Source: Micractinium sp. NFX-FRZ
Taxonomy: Eukaryota > Chlorophyta > Trebouxiophyceae > Chlorellales > Chlorellaceae
NCBI GenBank assembly: GCA_029339195.1
Contig: JAPTJF010000028.1
Span: forward strand, 1-64,000
DNA length: 64,000 nt
Direction: 5' to 3'
Of this stretch, positions 1 to 20,700 are shown one piece after another. The position numbers were made by a program, and so were the translations under genes. The notes under the pieces were generated by a model. It had not been told where the DNA came from, did no database searches, and was given only the letters and a program-made list of their open reading frames with translations. How positions within the stretch are numbered: position 1 is the first letter of the stretch; each line of letters begins with the position of its first letter.

Positions 1-2192
1 TCAACAGCTGCCACCGCCGCCGCCGTGCTGCCGCCGCCATTGAGCTGCAGGTGCCGTGTGCTGCAGTCATGGCACCGCACCTTAGGGCTGTGTTTGTGCA
101 GTGCGGACCTGGGCAGAGGTCTCCCTGAAGGTATGAAACCTTTGTGGTGGGCAGCAACACTTGAGCTTGCCGGTGCCGCCGCGGGTGTTCGAAGCTTGCG
201 CGGTGGTGGCCGCCATCAGCCACTTGCTTCACGGTCTTCTCCTGCAACCGCCTGTGCAGGCTGGCCTTTATTCACTTCTGGTGCAAGCATACTCGAGTTC
301 AAGGCATGAACAGTGCTGTTTAGCACTACCAAAACGGATTTACATGTATGTGTGGATTTGGTTCCCACACCAACTCCCCAAATTATTCCCCACCTTGGCA
401 GTGCTGTGGGGAAAAGCAACGGACTTTTCCTGAACATAACCCGTAATAGGCGAACAAGCAGGCAAAGTAATCCCGCCCTTCATCCCCACACTCTTCCCCA
501 TGCAACTGGTTTCCCGACGTTGTCATCTCCAGAGTTCTTTCCCGCACAAGTTCCCCACGCAACAAGTTTGGGAGTACCATGTTTGTTGTGCGGGATAGTG
601 CCATTTTAGTTAGGGAAAATAAAAAGTGGGGAAATGCATTCTTTGCCTGCAGGAAACGTCGGGAACAATGTCGGGTTTTTGGGTCAGATCCACTAGTGCC
701 CACACCCGCCCAGGCCTCCACCCGTGACGCTCAACCCGGCAGCTCGCCTGCGAAGGGGACAGTCACGCCACTCGATCATAGCGTTTATTGCCCGCCGCCT
801 GAGGGCTCGCATCGCAGGGGGCACTGCTGGTCCTGAATTCGAAGGTCACTGAAGCGGCTGTTGCCCGGACAGCCCCGCCGCCGCCGGCGACAATTTTATT
901 CGGGAGCGGCCCAGCCAAGGGTCCTGAAACTAGAGGACGGCTCGCAAGAAACGCTGCCTGCTGCACCTAGCACGGTCAGGCCGGGTGTACTGCAAGCATA
1001 CAGCGTGGCGTCATGGGTACCCAGATGGTCAAGGGTGTGGGCACTCTTCGCATGCTAGCCTCACTGCCTTCTGCAGGCTTCAGGCTGATGACAGATCCAA
1101 CATGCGACCCATCCGCAGCGCGATGCCGGCATGCGCTCGTGCGCAGAGGTCATGCGCAGGCGCTCCGCTGCACCAGCGGCAGGTGCCACACCAGTACCGC
1201 CCCCTCTCCAGCTGAGCGTGCCAGCATGGCGGGCAGAGCAGTGCCAAGCCCTGCACATGACGGGCTGCCCTCCCTGTATCATAAGGTGCATGTGCTGTAG
1301 CGTAATGCTAGCCCCGCTATGCATTGGGTAAGCATGGCTGGGACCACGGGTGCCGATTTGGCTGCCGCTGTGCCTCTTGACTGCCGAGAGGCGGGGGCGG
1401 GGGAGCGGGTCAGCGGCACACCCCACTGGGCACATCCCCACCCTCTCCCTCCTGCCACAGCAGCCTGCCCCTGTGGTCTGTGTCCGACTCCAAGGGTCTC
1501 TTGACTTCCATGATGCCAGTAGCAGTGGGGGCATGCTGGCAAGGCAGGACCAGCTCGCTGACGCTGTGCAGCAACTTTGAAAGGGAGCAAGTCGACATGT
1601 CATTGTGTCCACATGCATGTCAGCACGTGTCCACATGCATGCCACCTCCTGCCTTGTCATGACTGGTCGGCTTTATCCATAGAGTTCATTGTCAGGATGA
1701 ATCACAGGTCGGTCAATATGGTTATGGTACAGGAGGTGGGCCATCGCGGGAATTGTTGACAGGCAAGCAGGGGGCTAAGTAGGCAAGGACTGAGGCAGGG
1801 CGGGGGCTGAGAACAAGGACTGGCAGCGGAGTGAGTTCAGCTGAGAACGATTGGGGTGGTGCCGGGGCATTGCGCCATCATAGTGCAGGCCGCCTGCCCT
1901 GGCTGTTGCTCAGCACTCGTGCACAGGACGCTGGCGCCACGGCCGTCTCTCACCCAAGGGTCTGCAGGCGAGGGGGCAGGGGTGAAGACACGGGCGGGGT
2001 CACGCTAGCACCCAAGTGGGAGACACGATGCTCTTGGAGCGGCTGGCACTTGGCAGGGCAAGCGAGGGCAAGCATGCAGCGCTGCAGCTGCGCAACGTAC
2101 CAGCTGCGGTAATTCAAAAACCAGCCACACTACCTGACACCTGAGGGGCACTCCCACCCTTCGCACCCAAAGAGCAGCACCCAACAACTGAC
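1..2192. other. left-end region, no supported gene
   Basis: I see no exon that I can assign to a family here on either strand. The open frames present are low-complexity GC-rich frames. If the minus-strand exon at 2193-2417 is real, its downstream exons or 3' UTR should lie in this stretch. Two possible continuations are visible. An acceptor ending near 2112 opens a short frame that stops close to 2005. Another ending near 1968 would add three codons and then a stop. Neither can be confirmed by eye. Confidence 0.4.
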
Positions 2193-2417
2193 CTCGCGTG
2201 CGATGGCGGCCAGGCGGGTGCGGTCCACGCCGGGGGGCATGGCCAGGTGGCGCCGGTGCAGCTCCTCCGCCACATTGGTGTACAGCATCTTCACCTCCAC
2301 CTCCGCTCCGGGTGCGGGCAGCGCCGCCAGCCCGCTCTGCCGGCGCGCGTTGAGCACGGTGCGCACGGCGGCGGAGCACTCGTCGGCGTACGCGAAGCGA
2401 GCGATGCGCTGGCCCAT
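2193..2417 (-). CDS. uncertain first coding exon, unknown protein
   Basis: This is a 75-codon open exon that starts at an ATG in a near-ideal context (ACCACC before ATGG) and ends at GAG followed by a GTCAG donor. The encoded stretch is MGQRIARFAYADE then a helical, Ala/Arg-rich region ending in RTRLAAIARE-like sequence. It looks like protein rather than random GC-rich frame: composition is balanced and there is no low complexity. I do not recognise a family. Continuation is to the left but the next exon is not certain. It could also be the last-but-one exon of a gene whose start lies to the right, because an acceptor-like CCTTCAG lies just before the ATG. It is too incomplete to name. Confidence 0.35.
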
Positions 2418-3586
2418 GGTGGTGCCTGAAGGGTAGGGGGTGGGAGACGGACAAATCGTGGGGAGGTTAAACTGTTGATTTTGAGCGAGAAGGGCCCAGC
2501 AGGTGGCGCTGCAAACAATGCAAGGCACTCCCGCCGCTCGCAAGCGCAGGCGCCGCCAGGCAGAGACAGCCCGGCCGGCCTGCTGCCAGGCCCTACCAAG
2601 CGCGCCGCACCCTCTCTGAAATATCAGCGGCTCAGCGCGGGCCTGCTGCCTCAAAACTGGCGCCCCGAACCGGCCTCCAGGGGGGCTAAGCGGGGCAGGC
2701 TGCGGCTAAGTGCCCCAAGGCTGCCCGTTGCGCACCTGTGAGGTCTTAGGAGGCCTGAGAGGTGGTGGGCGGCGGGCTGCCGAAGCACGACGAGGGCGCA
2801 GGCGGAAGTGTTCGCTGCGGCAAGGAGAGTGCCGAGTGAGCAGGGGAAGCGGAAGAAGGAGCCGGAATGTCGTCGAAAGAATGGCGAGGGGGACAATCGG
2901 TGCCCGTTTGAAGGCGGCGGCCCCATGCGCCCGCGCTGCGCCCGCTGGCCTGCGCCCTCGCCGGCCTGCAACCACTTGCTGGAGAGGCCAGCGACCTGCC
3001 GGGGCCTTGGGATCTGCAACCGAAGCGCCTAAAGCGTTTACGGCTTTATTATGAGGGCTGCGCCGAGCACAGAGGAGGCAGCAGTGTTCACGCCTTTGCG
3101 CCTCCCCTTGCGCCGGCCCTGCGGCGGCGGCAACCGCCTTGCATGCGGTTGCGGACAAGTTGCAGGGGACTGCTATCTCGGCTGAACTACACTGCAAACG
3201 GTCTCCATGGTTACTGCCGGTAAACTGTAGGTATGTTCAACAGGCGCTACATATGTTGTGAAGCAACAAAACGACAGCGAGGCGCGCACGCAAAGCGCTA
3301 AGGGGATGGGGTGGAGAGCAGGTCAGAGTTGAGGAGTACATGTACAACGTCAGGAGGGTGGCACTAGCAACGACATTTTGGAGGGCATACATCTATAACT
3401 AGCACAAAGGGCTGCAAAACTGGAGGCTGCTGCGGTGGGGAGTGTCTCGCAGGGTTGGTTCAAAAATGGATAGGCGGTTGGCCGGCTGCACTGCAATGGC
3501 ATAGCATTGCCGGCATAGCCTGCCGGCCAGAGGCCCGAGGGCCCGGTGTTGGGTCGTTCATTAACCATTTGGTTGGGACCTCTCAA
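2418..3586. other. intergenic, no supported gene
   Basis: Between the uncertain exon at 2193-2417 and the LACS stop codon. A 163-codon minus-strand frame (2706-3197) and a 114-codon plus-strand frame (2710-3054) overlap here but are arginine/alanine/proline rich and match nothing I know. This stretch presumably contains the LACS 3' UTR and a promoter. Confidence 0.4.
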
Positions 3587-11748
<8,162 letters not shown>

Positions 11749-12427
11749 TTTGGCAATGAGCTGTCGAGCACGCTGAGCGGGTGGCCTCAGGCCTTATTTC
11801 GGCACTGGCAGCGTGCCTACGTGGCCGTCGCAAGTTCGCGCTTCTATCACCTGATCTAGCGCGTCAAACCATTGCGAGGGACGGGTTTCGCCTAATTCGA
11901 ACACCGACAGAACCTCCAAGGCGCTGTAAACGACAGGGCTGAGACCCCGGCTTGCAAGTGGAGAGCCCACTCAAACGGGAGCCCGCCACATAAGCAAAGC
12001 GATCGCTCGAGGGTTCTGGACCTGTTTGCAGCAAGCCTAGCTTCCCCCGGCGTCCATCACCGCCGGCACACCAGAGCAGCAGCAGTAGCAGGGAGCGACT
12101 GCGGTGTCACTGGTAGCAGCAGCGCTCAGGTGAAAGATGCACGCAGATGGGGCTGGCAGTGAGCGCACATCAGCGCATCAGCGGCAGCATAGGCCAGCAG
12201 GCGTGCTGCAGACCTGCTGAAGCTGCTGAGGATGCCCGATGGATGATGCACACAGCCCACAGCGAGCTGGGCGTGGCCGCCGCCGCCACTGTTGAGTGCT
12301 GGCAGCAGCCGACGTCACCGCTGCCGCTGCTGCCGCCGCTCACCGCTAGCACGGCCCGCCGGCGATATTCAAAATACCCCAATCTTCGTTGCCTCGCCCT
12401 GCAGGCCGCCGTTTCATCGTAGCCAGG
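11749..12427. promoter_or_regulatory. shared upstream region of LACS and eIF3d
   Basis: A 679-bp stretch between two divergent start codons. It must contain both 5' UTRs and either two promoters or one bidirectional promoter. I see no clear TATA box; the strand nearest eIF3d is rich in GCAGCA/CAGC repeats, which may be 5' UTR. Confidence 0.5.
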
Positions 12428-15400
12428 ATGCCGGGCTTTGTGCTGCCCGAGGTGGAGGAGAATGCAGAGGGGTGGGGCCCCATTGCGGTGCCGCCGCAGT
12501 TTGACGGCGTCCCCTTCCTGCCCTTCTCCAAGGGCGAGCGGCTGGGGCGCATTGCAGACTTTGGAGGGCAGCCGGGGCGCGGCATGTACCAGGGTGCGCG
12601 GGCGGGTGTGGGCAGGGGCAGGGGCGGGGCACGCATGTTGACCAGTGACGAGTGCAAGGCCGTGGTTCGCTGCTGACCGGCCGGTGCCTGCGTGGCTGGC
12701 TGGACCCCCCCCACGTGCAACCTGGCTGCTGCCCGCTGCTGCGCTTGGCTCACCTGTGCTGCTGCCGCTGCTTGCTGCAGGCAACCGGTACCGCGACCGC
12801 GAGCTGGCCCCCGGCATGGCCGTGTTCAACTTTGAGAAGACAGAGGAGGTGGGGAGGAGCTGGTGGTTGCTTGTCTGGGTCTGGGTTGGTTGTTTCTGGT
12901 GCGGCAGCGACACTGCCACCATTTACAACGCGCTGCTGGCCACGCTTGCGCACCGCAGCGCCCAGTGTCTTCCACTTGTGTGCTCTCGCATCTGCGCCTT
13001 TCCCTTGCCGACTGCTGCTGAATTTGTGGATTTATGCAAAATAAAAAATGGTGCAGGATGATGCCTTCCAGCTTGTGGACAAGCCGGTTGTGAAGAAGCC
13101 GATGGGCGGGCCGCCCCGGCGCCAAGGGCAGCAGGGCGGCCGCGGCTGGGGGCAGCAAGGGCGCGGCGACGGGCGCGACGGCGACCAGGGAGGCCGCGGC
13201 GGCCGCGGCGGCCCCGGCGGGTGGGGGCAGCAGGGCGGGCGTGGCGGACCCGGCGGGTGGGGCCAGCAGGGCGGGCGCGGCGGCGCCGGCTTTGGCGGCC
13301 GCGGCGGCTGGCGCCCGCCCTTCTGGCGTGACCAGCCGCGCCAGACGTACACCAGCAGTGTGGACATCAGGCCTGAGTGGCAGGTGCTGGGCGACGTCAT
13401 CAACATGTCGGCGCTCAACAAGCTCTCCAAGCAGGTGGGTGCTGGCCCCCAAGTGTTGCATTGAGTGTTGCATTCAAAAGCGCTTGGATGGGAGGTGGGT
13501 GCAGAGCATGTGCAGGGGGCAAGTAGAGGGGCAAAGGAGGGGCCGGCTTGGTTGGGGTTGGTAGCGGGGAGCGGGGGCATGGAGACGCAGGGGCACGCAG
13601 CGCGCTGCCCGGTGTTGACACTTACTTGGAGGAGGGCAAGGCCCGTTTAGCAAGAAAACAGTGCGACGGCATGCCGTCACGTCCATCGTGTGGGCAGCCG
13701 AACGTATCATGCATGCCGGCGAGCTGTAGGAACTCACCAGCCCCGGCGCTCTCCGGCCTGCTGTGATCAGCTTGCAGTCCAACAAGCAGTCTGCCTTACC
13801 TGACGTCCTCATGTCCTGACATCGGTCCCCGTGTCATGTGCTAAAATTGGTTCTCTGTGCTGACATGTGTCCCATGCCAAGCAGGTGGGCGAGGCGGAGG
13901 ACGTCACCAGCGCCGGCGCCCTGGCGTTCTATGACAAGGCCGCCGACCGGGTGACCCCAAAGAACCCCGCCAAGCTGCGCAAGACCGGGCACCGCACGCG
14001 CAGCAGCACCGCCAGCGACGACGCGATCATTCGGTGGGCCGGTGTGGCGGGGACACAAATAGTAGGGGTTGATAGGGATACAAGTTGGTATAGAGGGCGA
14101 GTAAGCCAGGGATGATGCCATCATTCGGTGCGTAGGTGGCGGGGCCTATCAGAAGTGGGGGCTGGTGATATGCAACAGGAATGGGGGCGGGCGGCAGCAC
14201 CGCCAGCGGCGGGGGGCGCGGCTGACGCCACCATGCAGCCGCCCTTTCCCAACATGCCCTCACCTGCTCCTGCACCTGTCTCTCTCTATCCCCTCCTTTC
14301 CAAATTGCTCCCCCGCCTGCCCATGCGTTGCCCCTGCTGCAGCAAGCTGGCCGCGGAGGGCACGGGCGACGTGTTCATGACCGACGACGTGCTGGTCACC
14401 CTCATGTGCGCCCCCCGCTCCGTCTACCCCTGGGACATCGTGGTCACAAAGAAGGGGGATGCCCTCATCTTTGACAAGCGCAAGAACTCGTCGCTCGACT
14501 TCCTCACGGTGCGGCCCGCTGTCGGTGCTGGGTGCTGCTGCCTTGGACGGCTTTAGGAAGCGGGCTGGCTGGCCATAGCTGTGGTGCTGCTGCGCCTGGT
14601 GTGGGTGCTGCTCCCCTGGAACAGCCGGGAGGGCTAGCCGGGTGGCCGAGGCGCTGCTGCGTCGCCCGAGTGCCCCCCTGTGTCGCTGTCTTGTCTCGCT
14701 GCGTCGCTTTGTTTGTCAGTCCAGTGCCAAACTGTGCACCAGCGGGGGCCCTTGCACACACATGTGCTGCTGCTCCTCCTCACACTCGCTGGCCGCTCTC
14801 CCCTCGCCCCATCTCCCCGCCCTTCCCTCTGTGTCAGAACGGCGAGACCGCCCCCGACCCGCTGCCCGAGGAGAAGGACAACATCAACGGCATGCAGCTG
14901 CTGTCTGTGGAGGCGACGCACGTGAACCAGTCGTTCCACGAGCAGGTGGTGCCCACCTCGGGGGAGCGGCTGGCGCTCAACGAGTCGGCGCCGGCGGACC
15001 TGGGGCCTGAGGGCACCGGGTACAAGTGAGTGCAGAGCGGGGGCAGTGAGGGGGCAGTGGGAGAAAGGATGCTTGCTAGAGGGTTGGGGGGCACCTGTCC
15101 CGGGGAGCGTGTCTTCGAACCGGGGGCTGGAGGGCACAGGGTACAAGTGAGTGGCGGGGCCTGGTGAGGGAGAAGGAATGCTTGCTAGGGGGCGGGGGCA
15201 CTGCTTTCTGCTGACCTGGGGCCTCGGGGCGCCGGCTGCTAAGCACGCGCTGCGGTGCCACCTGCCACCCCTTGCCAACCACCCCTCCCACCCACTCTTT
15301 GCTGCCCTGTGTGCTGGCTGCTGCCCTGCCCTGTAGGTACCGCAAGTGGTCACTGGGCGATGCCTCCCTGGTCGTGCGCTGCGCCATTGACGGCGCCATC

Positions 15401-17324
15401 AAGCTGGGGGACAGCACGCAGCTGGTGGCGGTGCACGCCCTCAACGAGTTCGACCCCAAGTGGTCGGGTGAGCGGGGCAACAGAGAGTTGCTTGCTGTGT
15501 TTGTGTTTTCCCAGGTGTTTGAATGGAAAGAGGTCTGCCTGGTGTGCCTCATCGACTGGACCTTTAAGTAAACCGACCTGCCCCGCCGTCTGCGCAGGCG
15601 TGGGCTGGCGGCAGAATCTGGAGACGAGGCCATCTCGACTAGCCCAAACTAACCTGTAACTGTTCCCTCGTTCATCTGCGCAGGCGTGGACTGGCGGCAG
15701 AAGCTGGAGAACCAGCGCGGCGCGGTGCTGGCCACGGAGCTGAAGAACAACGCAAACAAGATTGCCAAGTGGACGGCGGCGGCGCTGGTCACGTGAGTGC
15801 CCGCTGCTGTGCCTGCCACTTCAGCTGCCACGTCAGCAGGCACTTTGCGCGCCATTAGAGATGGCTTGCAGGCAACTGGCTGGCACTTTTGGATGCAGTG
15901 CGACAGCGGGGCCGACCGCAGCTTGCCCACCCGGCTGCCCGCTAGGCTGCCTTCTCACCTCCCGTCTTCCCTCCCGGTGCTCATCCCACCCCTGTGCCTC
16001 TTCTTTCTCTCCTGTCCGTTCCTGCCCCGCAGCGGCATTGACCAGATCAAGCTGGGCTACGTGTCGCGTGCTCTGCCCAAGGACAACAAGAACCACGTCA
16101 TCCTGGGCACGCAGGCGGTCAAGCCCAAGGACTTCGCTGCGCAGGTGGGCTGGTGGGAGGGGTGGGTGAGGGTGGGTACAAGAACAGCAGGGTGGGGTCA
16201 AGGGTGGGGTAGACGGCCGCAAGAACTCCGCCAGCCAGGGCACCCTGACGGTGAGGGAGTTGGCAGCGGCCGCATGAGGACGGGCAAGCAGCCCAACCTC
16301 TCACTGGTGTGCATGGTGAGTCCGCCCCCACCAGCATGGCCCCCACCCACTGGCCCGCTCTCTGTAATTGAACCTGACCACGGACGACTGCTGAGGGTCG
16401 CCTCCTTCCAAACATCCATTCACGTCTCCTTTCCTCCCCCCTGCTGCTTCCTCGCCGTCTGCAGATGAACCTGAACATGGACAACTGTTGGGGCATCATC
16501 TACGCCCTGGTCAACCACTGCCTGGAAATGCTGGAGAGCGACGGTGGGTGGGCGCACACAGGCTGCTATGTTGCTGTGTTGAGGGTGATGAGAAGTCGGG
16601 GGGGGTGCGCTGGGCAAGCGCTGCTTGGAGGAGCGGTTTTGGAGAGCGAGGGTGCGCAGGGTCAAAGAAACAGCCGAGCTGGTAGGCCGGCAGGCAGGCC
16701 CGGGGCTGGCTAGCGGCCTGCTGCACGAGAGGCAATTGCCAGGAGAGTGAGGAGGGCTCCCTGGGAGCACCCTGTTGCTGCGTACGCCCTCGCAGCCATG
16801 CACCACGCATGCAGCCGTGCACCACGTGCATATGCCATGGTCAGGCATTGCAATGCGCCCCAACCACCACGCTGCTGCTAGCCAGTGCTCAGCGGGGCAA
16901 GGAGGCGCAGAGAGCAGAGCCCAGGCGGCCGGGGGCACCCTTTGCCGCGCGGCGGCGCGGCGGCCCTCGAGGCTGCGCCGCCCGGTGCGCCCGGCCGGCA
17001 TATCCCATCCCTACTGCATCCCACCCTCCCTCTTCTTTCTTCCTGCCGTCACGCCCACACAATTTCCCCCACCCTTCAAGCGTACGCTCCCCTGGCAAGC
17101 ACTTGCCGCCACATTTTTCTGGCCTCTGCTCCCTTGCCCTTACCCCGCCTCTCCCTCCCCATTCCCCCACCACCCCTTCCTTCCCTCCCACAGGCAAGTA
17201 CCTGCTTGTGCGCGACCCCAACAAGCCCCAGCTGCGCCTCTATGCCATCCCTGCCGAGGGAATGGATCACGAGCAGTACGCCGGAGAGGAGGGCAGCGCG
17301 GCAGCAGCGGCGGAAGAGGAGTGA
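12428..17324 (+). CDS. EIF3D: eukaryotic translation initiation factor 3 subunit D
   Basis: eIF3d is a peripheral subunit of the eIF3 complex; in animals it binds the mRNA cap through an RNA-gate-controlled pocket. Model of 11 exons, 558 residues: 12428-12593, 12781-12848, 13057-13434, 13885-14033, 14343-14508, 14838-15025, 15337-15467, 15684-15792, 16033-16144, 16465-16543, 17194-17324. The start [18 protein letters not shown] matches the family N terminus (VxxNPxGWGP). Other family blocks: [122 protein letters not shown], and an acidic tail (AAAAAEEE). Residues about 93-166 are an extra Gly/Arg/Gln block of RGG and [10 protein letters not shown] repeats encoded in exon 3. All junctions are GT-AG and in frame. 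Confidence 0.96.
13093..13317 (+). repeat. RGG / [10 protein letters not shown] coding repeats in eIF3d exon 3
   Basis: A GC-rich internally repetitive coding stretch of about 75 codons. It includes two near-identical units reading [14 protein letters not shown]. Arg-Gly-Gly boxes are typical RNA-binding and arginine-methylation substrates. Confidence 0.85.
15011..15153 (+). repeat. duplicated donor edge of eIF3d exon 6
   Basis: The exon 6 end and donor (15011-15032) recur 121 nt downstream at 15132-15153 with 21 of 22 positions identical, including the GTGAGTG donor. A third, weaker copy of the neighbouring GACCTGGGGCCT segment lies near 15212. Confidence 0.85.
15588..15710 (+). repeat. duplicated acceptor edge of eIF3d exon 8
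   Basis: The start of exon 8 with its acceptor (15674-15710, true exon start 15684) has a copy 86 nt upstream at 15588-15624. 34 of 37 positions agree and an intact CTGCGCAG acceptor is kept. Splicing to the copy would read GVGWRQNLE and reach a stop within about 20 codons, so it is a decoy or an exon fossil. Confidence 0.9.
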
Positions 17325-17764
17325 GCTCCCCAGCAAGCGGCGGCTCTCTGCTTGGCGCACGGTGCATGGGGCGGCTGCCAGCGCGGTGCCCCCCTACCTG
17401 TGTCCCCCGGGGCCGCCGTGCTTGTGCCTGTTGCATGAACGTGCGTGTGTAACATGAACCTGATGCAACCGAAGCGCCCGAGGGCGTGTGCGGCAATAAG
17501 GAGGGGGCATGCGGCGTGGGCGGCAATGTGCGCGGGGCCGGAAAGAATGGGGCGCTGCTGCTGGCGTGCGGCGCAGCGGCGGCAAGTGCTGGGCGGTTGG
17601 TACTATGGCATTGGGGGAGTCATGGTATGCAGATGAAAGGAGAGGGGCGCTAGAGAGGTAATACTGGTAGTGAAGAGGAAGCTGCCAGCAGCGGAGCAAT
17701 CAAACGAAAATGAGACGCAGGGCAGCGGTCTGCCTTGGCCTAGCCTGCCTGCGGCCTAGTTCCG
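17325..17764. other. convergent 3' region of eIF3d and the transporter
   Basis: A 440-bp stretch between two stop codons on opposite strands; it should hold both 3' UTRs. No gene seen. Confidence 0.6.
17448..17452 (+). terminator. candidate UGUAA poly(A) signal of eIF3d
   Basis: TGTAA, the usual chlorophyte polyadenylation signal, lies 123 nt after the eIF3d stop codon. The motif is short, so chance occurrence is possible. Confidence 0.45.
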
Positions 17765-20700
17765 TCAGTCGGCGTCAAGCGAGGTGACGCCGATTAGCGT
17801 GAGCAGGCCGCCCGACAGTATCAGCAGCCAGCCAAAGAGCACAAACGCGCGGCCGCCCCGCCGGTCCCTCAGTGCCAACATGCCTGGGAAGATGAAGGCC
17901 ATGAGGGTGCCCAGCACCGAGCCTATCAAGCCCACCATCTGCAGGCAGGGGCGGGAGAGGGAGGGAGGGCAGAGGATTGAGGGTGGGGCAGCGGGTGGTG
18001 GTGGCGCAGGTCAGCGCGACAGTGAGGCAGCAGGAGCGTCTTGCGCGTGGCATCTGGCACGGCACACGTGCACGCTGGACAGCGATGGGGCTGCAAAGCA
18101 TCACAGCACACAGAAGCAGGAGGCACGCCTGCGTCTCTGCTATGCAGCACACACCGCACAGGGGAAGCAGGAGGCGCACCCACCTGGTAGGCTGAGGAGA
18201 TGGAGATTGAGACGAGGTAGATGAGGAGGAGGGAGGCGTAGGTGAGGGTGTAGTAGGCGGTGGGTGACAGCTGGTGCGCGCCCAGCGTGTCAGCCAGCAT
18301 CTCTGCAGGGTGGGTCGAAAACAAATAGTGCATAGAGTCTAGAATTTTGAATCGCGCAGGTTGCAGGTAAGGAGCAGCGCAGCGTGCCCGCCGGCATGAT
18401 TTGCCTGCCCGCCTGCCCGCCTGCCTGCCTCACGCATGCCTGCCCCACGCGCGCACGCACGCACCGATGATGTCTTGCCGCATGGGCCAGAGGGTGATGG
18501 GGAAGGAGAGGATGAGGGAGAGGGCCATGGCGACCTGCACAGCGCGCACAGCAGGCGCACAGCAGCGGTGGTGGTGAGCTGGCGCAGGCCCAGCGGAAGA
18601 GGGGCGCACGGCATGCAGAGCGGGGCCGCAGGGCCCCTGTCGCCTCGACCCGGGATACCCATGCCCTGCTCAATTCTGCATAGCACCACACTTCACACTT
18701 TACCACATAACACACGAGCACAGCACAGGACAGCACAGCACAGCACCACACCCCACTCCACCCACCTTGACGGTCGCCACAAACCCCATGGCCAGAGGCA
18801 CGTGCCCCCACAGAATGTCAGTCACCCCTGCACACGTGGCGCATCATGGCAACACAAGGTAAACCACAGCAGCGCGGTCAGTACGAGATTGCAGCAGTGC
18901 AACGGCAAGCACGCCGCACGGCAAAGCAACACCCTTGGAAGCAAGGCATGCGAAGGCAGGCAGTCTGTTTGCCGCTGCTGTGGGCTTAGTGAGCACGCAC
19001 ACTCTGTCGGAAGCATGGGCATATGCATGGTATAAGGCAAGGTACTAACAAGGCATCTACCACCCACCATCGATGCTCATGTTGGAGAGGACGTCGCCAC
19101 ACACCTTCTGGCCAAACACCGAAAAGCCGGCGGCCCCTATTGTGAAGTAGATGCTGCCGGTGATGGCCAGGGAGGAGCCAACCGCCTGTGTGCAACAAAA
19201 GAGTGGGGAAGGGAGGGTTGTGCAATGGTGAGGTGTGGCAGGGGGGCAGGTGACGGTGCGGGGGCGGGACGGGGTGGTGGGTGAGAGGGTGAGGGTGCGG
19301 GCAGGGGAGAGGTCAGCGGCAGCAGGCAAGAGGCAGCGGCAGCGCATGCAGAGGGTGGACCCAGCTTGTGCACGTGGCATGCACGCGTGCGGCGGCACAG
19401 GGAGCCAGCTGGTGCACGCCAGGGAGGCAGGCAGGCAGGCAGAGAACAGAAGAGCGCAGCCCAGCACAGCACAGCACAGCGCCGCGTGCATGCCAGCTCA
19501 CCACGCGCATGCGCCGGGGTGTGTAGTCCCTCAGGTCCTGCACCAACGGGTGAATGCTCATGTGGCACACAAACCTGCAGGCAGGGCGGGTGGGGTGTGC
19601 CAAATGGCAGGGGGCAGGGGGTGGGGTGCGGTGGTGAGGCGCACATTGATGGGGGAGTGCATCACGTGCGCCGTACATCAAACCAAACCCTTGGAGCCAT
19701 TGCAAGGCGGCCACATGGAGGGCAGCCCAGAGCAGGGAGCCGCGCCGCGATGAGCACAGCACAGGCAATGGGGCGCAGGTGCACCCATGCAGCAAGCAGC
19801 AGGGCAGGCGGGCGGGGCACGCACGCTGTCAGCATGACGGGCAGGATGGCCAATATGTTCTTGGTCCGCTCAATAAGGGTGTCTCCAAAGAATGAGGGAT
19901 CTGGCAGCCAGTGAACCTCTGGCAGCTTCCCTGCACGCACACGAGGAGCCACCATGCACAACAATGAGGATCTACCCCCATGCTATAGCTTACATGCATA
20001 AGGACACATGCGTGCAACAGCACAGCACCCTGAACAGCTGGGTGGGCAGCGCTGCATGCCTCGGTGGTCTATGAGAGCTCCTGTAAGCCCACATTCGTCT
20101 CACGTGCGTACCTTGGATGATCAGGGCAATGCAGAGCACCAGCAGGGATGCCACACACATGGCTGAGCAGGCGACCTTGAGCACACTGATGGGCGCCACC
20201 CCTCCCAGAGTCTTGGGGGCTGCAGGGCGCAGGGGCCGGGGCCGGGCGTTCAGGGCAGCAGCAAAAGCAGGGCAGTTGCGGGGCAGACAGCTGGCGAGCG
20301 CACGCCGTCCTTGTGCACGCAGGCAGGCAAACAGCCGCCCTCTCCAGAGCGAGACCAGCGACTTCCCTGGCCGCCCGGCAGGTGCAAGCGCTGCCGCCTG
20401 CCGAGCCGGGCTGATGCCCTGCAGGCCAAGGCCCTGGCACATGAACCGCCCACACAAGAGCACACACACACACACCACACAGGCCCCACACACACATGCA
20501 TGTCACAGAGGGGCCTCACCGAGGGAGGGCGCCACCAGGAGGGTGGCCCATGTGAGCACCGCTGTGCGCTGCAGGTACCATGGCAGCGGGTCGGGCAGGT
20601 CGGGCCACAGGTCGGGGATGATGCCGCTGTAGTGGGTGGAGCCTGGGGGGGGCAGGGGAGGAGGGGTGGGGGCGGGGGGGGGGGGGGGCAAGGGCGGAAT

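Noticed and set aside
1061..1660. 199-codon minus-strand open frame
   Set aside because: Composition of a chance GC-rich frame (Cys/His/Arg/Ser), no domain and no splice context linking it to the 2193-2417 exon.
16198..16320. Possible extra eIF3d exon ([14 protein letters not shown] frame)
   Set aside because: Exon 9 joins exon 10 in frame to give the conserved family sequence; no counterpart of this piece is known in eIF3d.
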